Below, piece after piece: positions 51,951-60,232 of a DNA stretch of 64,000 nt. The translations under genes were made by a program, and so were the position numbers. The stretch is from assembly GCF_024505185.1 (NCBI RefSeq), contig NZ_JANIBJ010000005.1, positions 62,001-126,000 on the forward strand, given 5' to 3'. This DNA is from Methylomonas subterranea (GTDB taxonomy: Bacteria > Pseudomonadota > Gammaproteobacteria > Methylococcales > Methylomonadaceae). Below the pieces are notes generated by a model. The model searched no databases. It was not told where the DNA came from and saw only the letters and a program-made list of their open reading frames with translations. Each line of letters begins with the position of its first letter. The stretch's first letter is position 1.

Positions 51951-52207
51951 GAGTTACCTTATTAAAAAATAGAAAAAATTCCCGAATATAGGCTGTCGTT
52001 GCTCGCAGCCGACAATCGGGCCATGTTTTGGGCGAAATCCACCCGGTTTTTCCGCCCCGCGCAGGAGGGGCTTGTGAGACAAACTCCCGCGTTGGTGGCG
52101 CGGCGATTGACCGTGGTTCGGCGGCCGATACCCGGCCGATGTGGCGCGGAGCAGGCTTCGACCTGAACGATGACCGCCAAGCGGCGACGTTCCCGATCAC
52201 CGATGCC

Positions 52208-52867
52208 TTATCGGTCCGCCACCTCCTTGATTAAGCCGTGGCGGTTGGCTAGCAGGGCCAGTTCCGACAGGGTCTTGATGCCTAGTTTATCCTTGATGGT
52301 GGTGGCGTTGTTGCACACGGTTTTGTGGCTGACAAATAATTGCTCGGCCACCTCGCGGGTGCTTTTCCCCTTGGCCAGCAGGCAGAAAATATCGAACTCG
52401 CGCGGAGTCAATTGCTTGATCCTCTTCTCCTGCAAGGCTTCGTCGGACGTATTCATGGCCAATTTTTGCGCCAATACCGGCGCCACGAAAGTGCCGCCGG
52501 CGGCAATGCAGGTCACCGCCGTTATCAATAGTTCGGGGTCGCTGCTTTTCACCAAATAACCCTTTACGCCGGCCTTGATGGCGCGGGAAACGTAGATCAA
52601 TTCATCATGAATGCTGAATACCAGAATCTTGCACTGCGGGTCGCGGCTCAGCAGGCGGCGGATTACCTCAAAGCCGCCGATGCCCGGCATCGATAGATCC
52701 ATCACCACCACCCGCGGTCGGTGTAGTTCGTATATTCGGCAGGCGCTTTCGCAGCGGTCGCTCTCGAATACAGAGCCAATGTGTTCCGAAAGTCCCAGAT
52801 AGGTTTTGAACCCGGTTCGTACCACCGCATGGTCATCCACCAACAGCACGCTGATCTTTTCGTCCAA
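52208..52867 (-). CDS. NarL/FixJ (LuxR-type) response regulator
   Basis: 219 residues. Receiver domain with D-D-H near the start, phosphoacceptor Asp in V-V-V-M-D-L-S-M-P-G, and the Lys of G-Y-L-V-K. C-terminal LuxR helix-turn-helix (L-T-P-R-E-F-D-I-F-C-L-L-A-K-G-K-S through V-S-H-K-T-V). No sensor kinase in the window, so it is an orphan here. UvrY/GacA-like by length. Confidence 0.9.
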   Translation of the reverse strand: MDEKISVLLVDDHAVVRTGFKTYLGLSEHIGSVFESDRCESACRIYELHRPRVVVMDLSMPGIGGFEVIRRLLSRDPQCKILVFSIHDELIYVSRAIKAGVKGYLVKSSDPELLITAVTCIAAGGTFVAPVLAQKLAMNTSDEALQEKRIKQLTPREFDIFCLLAKGKSTREVAEQLFVSHKTVCNNATTIKDKLGIKTLSELALLANRHGLIKEVADR

Positions 52868-53345
52868 AATAATTACCTCCGTTTAGCCAAGTTTATTAAC
52901 GCCGACATCTCGAACGGACTAAATGGTCGCCCTAAGCGGGCCCAATTGCTATTGGGAGATTTTCCCTTTTGACTACAAGCACTACCGGACAGCAACAGCT
53001 AAACGGGAAAATAACCCGCTTAAATCAAGGCTTGCGGCCCTGTTTGACGCGGCTCCTATCCCGATAAAATGGCCGGTTGAACGCGACATTCGGGAATTGT
53101 TCCCGGTCTAATCAGGGCCTTATTCCCTGTTGATGGACGGGGGCTATCCATAAAATGTGACTCGGTTAACGGATTGCCGACACTTGCGACAAGGATGTTG
53201 CGAACCAACCCGAATTGAATGTGTTTCCCTCGATTTTTACCGACTCAATCTGCGCCGCGAAAGTCTTTGCCACGCAGATTTTTTTTGGCCGCCGAAAGGG
53301 GAGGCGAGCTATCGATTGATGTGACCGGCCCCCGCGCGGGACAAG
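52868..53345. promoter_or_regulatory. Divergent promoter region with two inverted repeats
   Basis: 478 bp between the response regulator (minus) and the secretin (plus). Two symmetric elements stand close together: CGGGAATTGTTCCCG (53091-53105) and ATCAGGG-N7-CCCTGTTGAT (53111-53134). They could be operator sites, possibly for the neighbouring response regulator, or transcript hairpins. No gene recognised. Confidence 0.5.
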
Positions 53346-55274
53346 ATGAGAACCGAAAAACCACCATTAAACCACCTGCTGACCAAATACCTATTCGTTG
53401 TAACGATCATGCTTTCGATGATAAGTACCCCGGCATTGGCGCAGGCCGCTCCGTTTTTCATGACGGAACTGGAGTTCAAGGATTCCAAGGTTGCCGACAT
53501 CATCCGTGTGTTGGCCGAAGATGCCAAGGTCAATATCGTTGCCACCCCGGAAGCCGGCAAAAAAGACGTCACCATTTTTCTGAAAAAAGTCACCCTGGAA
53601 GACGCCATCAAAGCCATCTGCCGCATCAGCGACCTGTGGTACCGCTACGACGACAGCGGCCAGGGTACTTTTCGGCTGATGACCAAGGAAGAATACAGCC
53701 AGGATTTGATCCTGGGCCAGGACGACAACATCAAGGTTTTTCAGCTGCGCAATCCCAATGTGATCGCCATCGCCATGGCGATTCAGAATCTATATGCGCC
53801 CAGGGTGCGGGTCAGTTTCAATCCCGTGATGAGCGGCGGCATGGGTATGGGCATGGGTGGCTTCGGCGGCGGCCGTAGCGGTGGTTTGGGCAACCGTGGC
53901 GGAATGGGAGGCATGGGCGGCTTCGGTAGCGGCATGAGTGGCATCGGCGGCGGTTTCGGAGGAATGGGCGGTTTCGGAGGTGGTTTTGGCGGCATGGGTG
54001 GCTTCGGTGGCGGCATGGGGGGCTATGGCGGCGGCTATCGCGGCAACGGCAATAATTCCAATTTCTACGGCGGCCGCAATTACGCCGGCAACAACCGTTA
54101 CGGCATGGGGGGCATGGGTAATTTCGGTTATCAGGAACGCGTGCCCGGCGACTTGAGCGTCGATCAACTGGAGCAACTGTCGGCGGATACAGGCGACGGC
54201 AAGCGCGTGGAAGCCGACAAGCTCAGCGAAGTGTCCGGCATGAACAAAGTCGTCTTCGTCACCGTCAACAGCGAACACAACCAGCTCATCGTCAAAAGCA
54301 GCGACCAGGGCATCCTCAAATCCATCGGCAATCTGGTTGAACAGATGGACATCCCGCAGACCCAGGTCATGTTGGAAATGAAAATCATCGACGTCAAAGT
54401 CGGCGAAGACTTCAAATCGCTGTTCAACTTTGAAATCAAGGACACCAAAATCCAGGGCGACAGCCTCAACCCGTTGATCATGGGCGGCGCGGCCGCGCTG
54501 ACCGGCGGCGGCAGTTTTGTTTACGAATTCGTCAGCGAAAAAGTCAAAGCCAATATCGAATTTTTAGAGCAAAACAACCGACTCAACGTCATTTCCAATC
54601 CGATGCTGGTGGCCTCCAATCATCGCCCTGCCAGTCTGTTCGTCGGTGAAGAACGCATCATGGTGCGCGGCTATTCCGTCGATAACGTCGACAACATCAA
54701 CACCACCCGCACCATCACGACCCCGGAAACCGAACTGGAAGAGATCGGCACCACTCTGCAGATCATTCCGCACATCAACGATGACGGCAGCATTCAAATC
54801 CAAATGCTGCAAGAAAACGCCACCCTGAATGAAGCCGCCGCCAATATTCCCGTGGTGGACACAACCAACGGCGGAGTCGTGAACCTGCCGGTCGACACGA
54901 TCACCACCGCCCGCATGCAGGGCGAAATCTTCGCCAAACACGGTTATACCGTGGCGGTGGGCGGCTTGATTCGCGACAGCTTCTCCCGCAACCGCCGCAA
55001 GGTGCCGTATCTGGCCGACATTCCGTTGCTGGGCAACGTGTTCCGCAACACCGAAGACACCGAAAGCAAATCGGAAATGGTTCTGCTGATCACGCCCTAC
55101 ATCCTGAACGAAAAGGACGACCGCCATCGGCAATACGACCCCACAGGCCGCTACCACCAATACGCGCCGGATATTTCCATGCAAGCCAAGCCGGTGCCCC
55201 AGCCGGAACACCCGGAAGCCCCCGCTTGCGGCCAATACTGCGCGCCGCCCAAACTGCGGAACTCCGACTTATGA
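53346..55274 (+). CDS. Secretin (GspD/PilQ family) with Gly/Met/Phe-rich insert
   Basis: 642 residues. Signal peptide to about residue 34 (T-P-A-L-A-Q-A). A secretin N-domain (about 37-155). A low-complexity Gly-rich insert (about 162-260). A second N-domain (N-K-V-V-F-V-T-V-N-S-E-H-N-Q-L-I-V). Then the secretin pore from about 340, with V-M-L-E-M-K-I-I-D-V-K, V-G-G-L-I-R-D and the C-terminal V-P-Y-L-A-D-I-P-L-L-G-N-V-F-R. It forms the outer-membrane channel of a type II secretion or type IV pilus-like machine. Confidence 0.93.
   Translation: MRTEKPPLNHLLTKYLFVVTIMLSMISTPALAQAAPFFMTELEFKDSKVADIIRVLAEDAKVNIVATPEAGKKDVTIFLKKVTLEDAIKAICRISDLWYRYDDSGQGTFRLMTKEEYSQDLILGQDDNIKVFQLRNPNVIAIAMAIQNLYAPRVRVSFNPVMSGGMGMGMGGFGGGRSGGLGNRGGMGGMGGFGSGMSGIGGGFGGMGGFGGGFGGMGGFGGGMGGYGGGYRGNGNNSNFYGGRNYAGNNRYGMGGMGNFGYQERVPGDLSVDQLEQLSADTGDGKRVEADKLSEVSGMNKVVFVTVNSEHNQLIVKSSDQGILKSIGNLVEQMDIPQTQVMLEMKIIDVKVGEDFKSLFNFEIKDTKIQGDSLNPLIMGGAAALTGGGSFVYEFVSEKVKANIEFLEQNNRLNVISNPMLVASNHRPASLFVGEERIMVRGYSVDNVDNINTTRTITTPETELEEIGTTLQIIPHINDDGSIQIQMLQENATLNEAAANIPVVDTTNGGVVNLPVDTITTARMQGEIFAKHGYTVAVGGLIRDSFSRNRRKVPYLADIPLLGNVFRNTEDTESKSEMVLLITPYILNEKDDRHRQYDPTGRYHQYAPDISMQAKPVPQPEHPEAPACGQYCAPPKLRNSDL
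53829..54126 (+). repeat. GGM/GGF-coding repeat tract in the secretin gene
   Basis: About 300 bp of irregular repeats of GGC-GGC-ATG / GGC-GGC-TTC type codons, encoding runs of G-M-G-G-F-G-G. It lies between two N-domains of the secretin, where other secretins have only a short loop. Confidence 0.9.
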
Positions 55275-55834
55275 AACGCAATTCCGCACCCTGGTTCCCG
55301 CGCCCCGCCGTGGCAAGCCATACCCGTTGGGTAGGGTGGGCACGCTTTATGTGCCCACGCGCAACGGACGCCATCGCGCGTGGGCAAAAATGCCCGCCCT
55401 ATAACGGCTTTCAATCGCGGGCCGGACTGCTATGCGTTACTGCATTAATGCTAACCACCGCCTGCCAACCGGCCTTCATCGGCATAGACTCGGACGCCGA
55501 CGTAGCCGCCGAAAACTGCTACGCCTACCGCTACGGCGACAAATTGCGCAAGATCAATTTCGCTCAGGCCTTCGATTGGTGCCACCGCTCGGCGCGCTTC
55601 GGCAACCCCGATAGCCAGACCCTGCTCGGCGAACTGTATTACCTGGGCTTGGGCGGCGGGCAAGACTTCAAGCTGGCGGCGCAGTGGTTCGAAATGGCCG
55701 CCAAGCAAGGCCACGCCCACGCCCAGTACATGCTGTACCGCATTTATGCCGTCGGCAACGATCCGGCGGAACGGGAAAAAGCCGAATACTGGCTGCAACA
55801 GGCCCGCGCCGGCGGCTACAAACTGGCTCAATAA
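55271..55834 (+). CDS. Sel1-repeat lipoprotein, possible secretin pilotin
   Basis: 187 residues if started at the ATG overlapping the secretin stop. Residues about 18-45 are encoded by a REP element. A lipoprotein signal (L-L-C-V-T-A-L-M-L-T-T-A-C) follows at about 52-64. The mature part has Sel1/TPR-like repeats (T-L-L-G-E-L-Y-Y-L-G, A-A-Q-W-F-E-M-A-A-K-Q-G-H-A-H-A-Q). Pilotins that carry secretins outward are often TPR lipoproteins; this role is inferred from position. Confidence 0.7.
   Translation: MKRNSAPWFPRPAVASHTRWVGWARFMCPRATDAIARGQKCPPYNGFQSRAGLLCVTALMLTTACQPAFIGIDSDADVAAENCYAYRYGDKLRKINFAQAFDWCHRSARFGNPDSQTLLGELYYLGLGGGQDFKLAAQWFEMAAKQGHAHAQYMLYRIYAVGNDPAEREKAEYWLQQARAGGYKLAQ
55331..55402. 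repeat. REP-type double palindrome in the 5' end of the lipoprotein gene
   Basis: GTGGGCAC/GTGCCCAC forms one hairpin and GTGGGCA/TGCCCGC a second. Outer GTAGGG/CCCTAT ends complete the unit. The whole element is in frame and adds about 24 codons before the signal peptide. Confidence 0.8.
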
Positions 55835-55869
55835 CCCGGACAAACACTCACGTAACAGACTGAAAAATC

Positions 55870-56067
55870 ATGAACGACACCCTGGAAAAAACCGCCGATC
55901 CGCTCAAACGCAAACTGCTGCAACTGCTGGACGACGTGTTGCGCCACGACGGCTTCGGCGAGATTCGGGTGGAGGTGAAGATACTCAAACGCCAGCAAAA
56001 AGAAGTCATCCTGCACTGCGGCAAGCAATACCGCTTTGTGGTGGACATGCCGGACGGCGGCGCTTGA
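55870..56067 (+). CDS. Small conserved-looking cytoplasmic protein
   Basis: 65 residues. Helix (A-D-P-L-K-R-K-L-L-Q-L-L-D-D-V-L) followed by beta strands (G-E-I-R-V-E-V-K-I-L-K-R-Q-Q-K-E-V-I-L) and Q-Y-R-F-V-V. Well-formed codons, between the lipoprotein and the first pseudopilin gene. Function unknown. Confidence 0.7.
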   Translation: MNDTLEKTADPLKRKLLQLLDDVLRHDGFGEIRVEVKILKRQQKEVILHCGKQYRFVVDMPDGGA

Positions 56068-56095
56068 GCGGGCCCGCGCGGCGGTTATCCGGATT

Positions 56096-56148
56096 TCCGG
56101 TTCCCACGGTCCGCCGTGGGAACCCACGCGGGAGCGCGGGAACGAGGG
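56096..56148. repeat. REP-type palindrome, partial copy of the 57.3-kb repeats
   Basis: GGTTCCCACGG-TCCG-CCGTGGGAACC is a near-perfect hairpin followed by GCGGGAGCGCGGGAACGAGG. The hairpin is shared with the two copies at 57326-57581. Confidence 0.8.
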
Positions 56149-56286
56149 ATTTCCTCGGAGTGGCTGGGGGTGAGGGAAAAAATTTTTAAAAAACGAGTGC
56201 GAACGGGTCGCATCGATAGTCATTAAGTAAACCGATGGCCAATAGACCGCGCGCGGCGGTTGAGGGTCTATAACAAGAGAACAACG

Positions 56287-57285
56287 ATGAAAATGAAACA
56301 GCTCAAATTACAGGCGCGCCAAGCGGGTTTCACCTTGCTGGAATTGCTGGTGGTGATTACCCTGATCGCCGCGCTGGCCGTCGGCGCCCTGATTGCTTAC
56401 GACGGCGTCGGCGACAAGGCGCAGGCAGCGGCGGCGGCCGATGCCAACGTAAAAATCGACAACGCGATTAGGCAATATAAAGCGGTAACAAATTCTTACC
56501 CAAACCAATGGGATAGTTTAGTCAGTTCTCAAGGAGCATCCTTGATCAGCGCGTTACCATTTCAACTAACCAATAATTCCGGAAACGCTCCTTTAAAGGT
56601 TGCACCATGGGCCATACCTGTGGCGGCAAAAGCAAATATTGCCAGATCCTTAGCCAACGCCGGCATCAACGAAATTCAATATTGGAAAGTTGCTGATGCA
56701 GCGCAAAACTCGCCAGGCATTATTCCAAATCTTGCGCACAATGAAAGTTTCAATCGTCTGAATGCGGAAGAACTCGAACACTGGGACTATGAAAATGCCG
56801 CAATGGATGACGACCTGGATTTCATCGCGGTAGTGCCTTCCGGTTTTGGTAATCCAGGCACTGTTGATCAATGTCAAGCAAATGGGGGCGCTATACCAAC
56901 GACAGCTGCTTTTGGCGGTTTTAATGCTGGTGTGAACTACATTCAAAATCAACTAACTGACGCATTGTCAGATAGCCGCTGCTACTTAGTAGTTGCATTG
57001 GGTTTCGGTAGCGATGCCGCCGCCAGCACTCAAAAGAGTTCGGTAGCTATTGGTAAAGCCCCTAGCTTCGGAAAAACCGATACCACTAACCCCGATAACA
57101 ATGTCGATCCTAATAGACATTATTCGCGCTATATAGGCCTTTTCCTGGTCGGCGACGAGACAAGGGGTACTCGTGACGGGAATATTACAGACAACGAGTA
57201 TCTCCCCAAAGCCAAGCTTCTGACCATCATCGCGCCGGACGGCACGATTGCCGATCAAAACCTGGCCACGGCCGTACAAAACTAA
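56287..57285 (+). CDS. Type II/IV pseudopilin, long form
   Basis: 332 residues. Prepilin leader ending Q-A-G, cleavage before F-T-L-L-E-L-L-V-V-I, then the hydrophobic helix. The body is unusually long for a GspG-type pilin (normally about 140) and has only two Cys (C-Q and C-Y-L), likely a disulfide. A prepilin peptidase must process it; none is in the window. It starts the pilin group of the locus. Confidence 0.88.
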   Translation: MKMKQLKLQARQAGFTLLELLVVITLIAALAVGALIAYDGVGDKAQAAAAADANVKIDNAIRQYKAVTNSYPNQWDSLVSSQGASLISALPFQLTNNSGNAPLKVAPWAIPVAAKANIARSLANAGINEIQYWKVADAAQNSPGIIPNLAHNESFNRLNAEELEHWDYENAAMDDDLDFIAVVPSGFGNPGTVDQCQANGGAIPTTAAFGGFNAGVNYIQNQLTDALSDSRCYLVVALGFGSDAAASTQKSSVAIGKAPSFGKTDTTNPDNNVDPNRHYSRYIGLFLVGDETRGTRDGNITDNEYLPKAKLLTIIAPDGTIADQNLATAVQN

Positions 57286-57325
57286 GGGTTTGATGCCGGT
57301 AACGGCCTGAACCTCGGTTTTCCGG

Positions 57326-57581
57326 TTCCCACGGTCCGCCGTGGGAACCCATGCCGGCCCGAATGCTGGTATGCCTTCCCATTTATGCCCCGCGGGTACG
57401 CGTGAGCACGGGAACGAGAAACCGCCAAAACCCGGTTTAAGCGCTGCCCTTGTGTCAGGGGCAACGCTTAAACCCTTTGCCCTGCTTCCCACGGTCCGCC
57501 CCGTGGGAACCCATGCCGGCCCGAATGCTGGTATGCCTTCCCACTTATGCTCCGCGGGTACGCAGAGCGCGGGAAGGAGAA
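57326..57581. repeat. Two direct copies of a about 95-bp REP unit with a hairpin between
   Basis: Copy one 57326-57420, copy two 57486-57581, nearly identical (hairpin CCCACGG/CCGTGGG, then a shared stretch with GCTGGTATGCCTTCCCA and a GCGGGTACGC end). Between them GGTTTAAGCG/CGCTTAAACC (57434-57474) forms another hairpin. They fill the 367-bp gap between the pilin and the ligase gene; frames through them are artefacts. Confidence 0.85.
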
Positions 57582-57652
57582 CAAAACCAAAGAAAACCGA
57601 TATTGACAGACGCTTTTTCCAGGAACGACTCCTTTTCAACCTTATTTGCCGT

Positions 57653-59452
57653 ATGACTCCAATCGCCTTCGCTTCATCCCGAATCGCTCCCACGCTGCTG
57701 GCTGCTATTCCGGTACTGCCGTTGTTCGCGCCCTGGCAACTGTTTCCGGTGACGTCGTTTCATCAGGAATGGCTGGCAATCGCCGCCGGCCTGTTGGCCT
57801 GCCTGTGCGCCTGGCCGGCGCTGTTCAAGGCGCAACATCTGGCGATACCTGTCATTGTCTGGCTGCCGCTGGCCCTGGCGGTTTTCATCCTGCTGCAAAC
57901 GCTGATGTTGCCGGGGCTGATTGTGCAGCATGCCGGCATGGCGGTCGCCTATTTATTGTGGGCAGCGTTGTTGATGGCAGCGGTCGGCTTGTTACAGCAA
58001 CAAATCGGCCGGGCGCGGTTGAGCTTATGGCTGGCGGGCGGCTTGCTTGCCGCCGCCGTTTGGGCCGCCGCCCGGGAATGCGCGGCTCGGCCGTGGAACG
58101 AAGAAGGTATTTGGGGCGGTACCGGTCAGCCCAACCTTTACGGCGACTTGTTGGCGCTGGGCGGAGTATCGTTGCTGTATCTGCGGAGCCGTTTCGGATT
58201 GCGCTGGTGGCTGTTTGCGGCTTTGGGGCTGTCGATTGCATTGGGACTGAGCCTGAGCCCGTCGCGTAGCGTTTGGCTGTATTGGTTGGCGGTCGCCGTC
58301 GTCGCCGGGCGCTACCAACCGAGTTGGTTGAAACCGCTGGCCGCCGGCTTGGGCGTTTACTTGTTGTTGCAAGCAGTGTGGACCTTGGAACTGCTGCCCG
58401 GGCCGCAAATCACCGCCGCCGAGCGGGTGGCGGAACAAACCGGCGGCGGTAGCTCGCCGCGCTGGTATATCTGGACGGCGGCCCTGGAACTGTTTCGTCG
58501 GCATCCTTTGCTGGGGCACGGTTTCGGCGAGTTCGATTGGGCTTATTATCAAGCGGGTTATTACATCTTCGAGCTTCCCACCCGGATGGAGCATGCGCAT
58601 AACATAGTCCTGCACTTCATGGTGGAACTGGGCATGTTACCGGTGCTGGCATTGCTGGGAGCGGTGGCGTTTTGGCTGAGGGGGCTGTTGGCGAAAAACG
58701 CTAACCAGCCGGTATCGGATGCGGTAAGCGCCGAGTCCGAACCGCCGGATGCCGACATGCTGGCCTGGATGCTGATGCTGGCGGCGGTGTTGACCATTCA
58801 TAGTTTGCTGGAATACCCGTTGTGGCATGCGCATTTTCTGGGCATTGCCGCTTGGCTGCTGGCTATCGGCGAACGGCGGTTTTGGCATATGCCGTTGACC
58901 AAGCCCGCTTCGGCGCTGTTCGGCGGCTTAGTATCGCTGGCGCTGGCGGTGGCCGTGGCGCACGAATGGCAATATACCCGCATGGAGCTGGCCTTGTTGA
59001 ATGCCATGGCCAAGCAAACGCCGCAGCGCGAACAAGCCTTGATCGACATCTGCCAGCAAATTCCGGACACCGCGCCGCTGTTAAAACCCTATATCCCGGT
59101 GGCTTTCACCCTGACCGGCCACCCGGAAAACCCCGCCATGCGAGAGCAGTTAGCCGTGCTGGCCGAAGCCGCCGCGCGCTTTACGCCCACCAGTAGCTTG
59201 GTATACCGGCTGGCATTGATGCAAGCATTGACCGACGACAAGGTCAATGCTCGCCAGACCATTGATAAAGCGCTGACAGCCTACCCAGCCGACGCGATTA
59301 AATTCACCGAAGAATTGTTGCGCATCCAGGCCCATGCCGGTCCGCGTATCGATGTGCTGATGGCGCGGTTGCTGCCGGTGGTCAACCCGCAACTGCAAGC
59401 CAACCTGCCGGCCGGTCTCAAGGCCAAGGTCAAGCAGGCAATCTCGCAATGA
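57653..59452 (+). CDS. PglL/Wzy-type O-glycan ligase (possible pilin oligosaccharyltransferase)
   Basis: 599 residues with about 11-12 membrane spans. The periplasmic Wzy_C region holds G-T-G-Q-P-N-L-Y-G-D-L, the R-H-P-L-L-G-H-G-F-G-E-F-D-W segment and E-H-A-H-N, the marks of PglL/WaaL enzymes (N-Y/His in the H-A-H-N motif). A C-terminal soluble TPR-like part follows. It transfers lipid-linked glycan to protein or lipid A. Being between pseudopilin genes it likely glycosylates pilins. Confidence 0.85.
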   Translation: MTPIAFASSRIAPTLLAAIPVLPLFAPWQLFPVTSFHQEWLAIAAGLLACLCAWPALFKAQHLAIPVIVWLPLALAVFILLQTLMLPGLIVQHAGMAVAYLLWAALLMAAVGLLQQQIGRARLSLWLAGGLLAAAVWAAARECAARPWNEEGIWGGTGQPNLYGDLLALGGVSLLYLRSRFGLRWWLFAALGLSIALGLSLSPSRSVWLYWLAVAVVAGRYQPSWLKPLAAGLGVYLLLQAVWTLELLPGPQITAAERVAEQTGGGSSPRWYIWTAALELFRRHPLLGHGFGEFDWAYYQAGYYIFELPTRMEHAHNIVLHFMVELGMLPVLALLGAVAFWLRGLLAKNANQPVSDAVSAESEPPDADMLAWMLMLAAVLTIHSLLEYPLWHAHFLGIAAWLLAIGERRFWHMPLTKPASALFGGLVSLALAVAVAHEWQYTRMELALLNAMAKQTPQREQALIDICQQIPDTAPLLKPYIPVAFTLTGHPENPAMREQLAVLAEAAARFTPTSSLVYRLALMQALTDDKVNARQTIDKALTAYPADAIKFTEELLRIQAHAGPRIDVLMARLLPVVNPQLQANLPAGLKAKVKQAISQ

Positions 59453-60225
59453 TGACGGCGACCCACATCGGCAGGGTACGCAGTGCGTACCCTACGTCCC
59501 AAGCCGGCTTTACCCTGATGGAACTGTTGCTGGTAATTGCCTTGCTTGGCATTCTGGCCGGAGTGGCGACCATGGCTTATGAAGGCGTGCAGGATGAAGG
59601 CCGCGACGACGTCACTCGCTTCGAAATGGCGCAAATCCGCGAGGCCTTGTTGCAGTTTCGGCGCGATACCGGCGAGTTTCCTTGCCGGGTTTATCGAAAC
59701 GGCGTTTATGCGCCGGATAGCGCGGGCATCAGCCGACTGAATTTTGTCGGCTTACCCGCGATCCCCAGTTTGGCGGATTATAGGTCTTGGTGCCGTAACG
59801 GCTTCGCCGGTCAGCAAGATGACGCCTTGAGCCTGTTGTTGAAATTTCCTTACGACGACACCGATACCGCCTTTATGGGCTTGTTATGGAACCCGGATAC
59901 CAAGCGCGGCTGGAACGGGCCTTATGTTAAAGACACCGGGCTTGCCGACGGCTGGGGGCGGCGCTTTGTACTACTGTATCCCGAATTGGATTTTCGCCCG
60001 GCATATCGTTGTAAAGTCGGAGCGGGCGGCGATTTGGATGTGACAACCAGCGAATACGAATGCCTGACGGCGGACGACCCGAATTGGGACGACGCCACGT
60101 TTACCGAAGCGGCCGATACGGCCCGGCTGGTGAGTTTCGGCCCCAATGGCGTTTACGACAGTCAAAACGCCGCCAACGCCTGCGCTGCCGCCGGCGACGA
60201 TCTCGTATTGTGCCTGCTGCGGTAG
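59449..60225 (+). CDS. Pseudopilin with REP-derived leader peptide
   Basis: 258 residues, ATGA overlap with the ligase gene. Leader M-M-T-A-T-H-I-G-R-V-R-S-A-Y-P-T-S-Q-A-G, then F-T-L-M-E-L-L-L-V-I. Part of the leader (G-R-V-R-S-A-Y-P) is translated from a perfect palindrome. The mature part has several Cys and a G-W-N-G-P-Y-V and D-G-W-G-R-R-F pattern close to GspG. Confidence 0.87.
   Translation: MMTATHIGRVRSAYPTSQAGFTLMELLLVIALLGILAGVATMAYEGVQDEGRDDVTRFEMAQIREALLQFRRDTGEFPCRVYRNGVYAPDSAGISRLNFVGLPAIPSLADYRSWCRNGFAGQQDDALSLLLKFPYDDTDTAFMGLLWNPDTKRGWNGPYVKDTGLADGWGRRFVLLYPELDFRPAYRCKVGAGGDLDVTTSEYECLTADDPNWDDATFTEAADTARLVSFGPNGVYDSQNAANACAAAGDDLVLCLLR
59473..59493. repeat. Perfect palindrome inside a prepilin leader
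   Basis: AGGGTACGCA-G-TGCGTACCCT, 10-bp arms, in the leader-coding part of the pseudopilin gene. This core (GGGTACGC..GCGTACCC) is a frequent REP head. Confidence 0.85.
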
Positions 60226-60232
60226 CCGGAAC

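Noticed and set aside
53783-54278. Minus-strand open frames rich in Pro/Lys or Ala/His
   Set aside because: Mirror image of the Gly-rich secretin repeat.
57326-57581. Possible CRISPR or tandem array
   Set aside because: Only two copies, unequal spacing, internal palindromes; fits REP units.
57341-57652. N-terminal extension of the O-glycan ligase frame
   Set aside because: These 104 codons run through two REP copies and give a repeated peptide; the ATG at 57653 begins the first membrane span.
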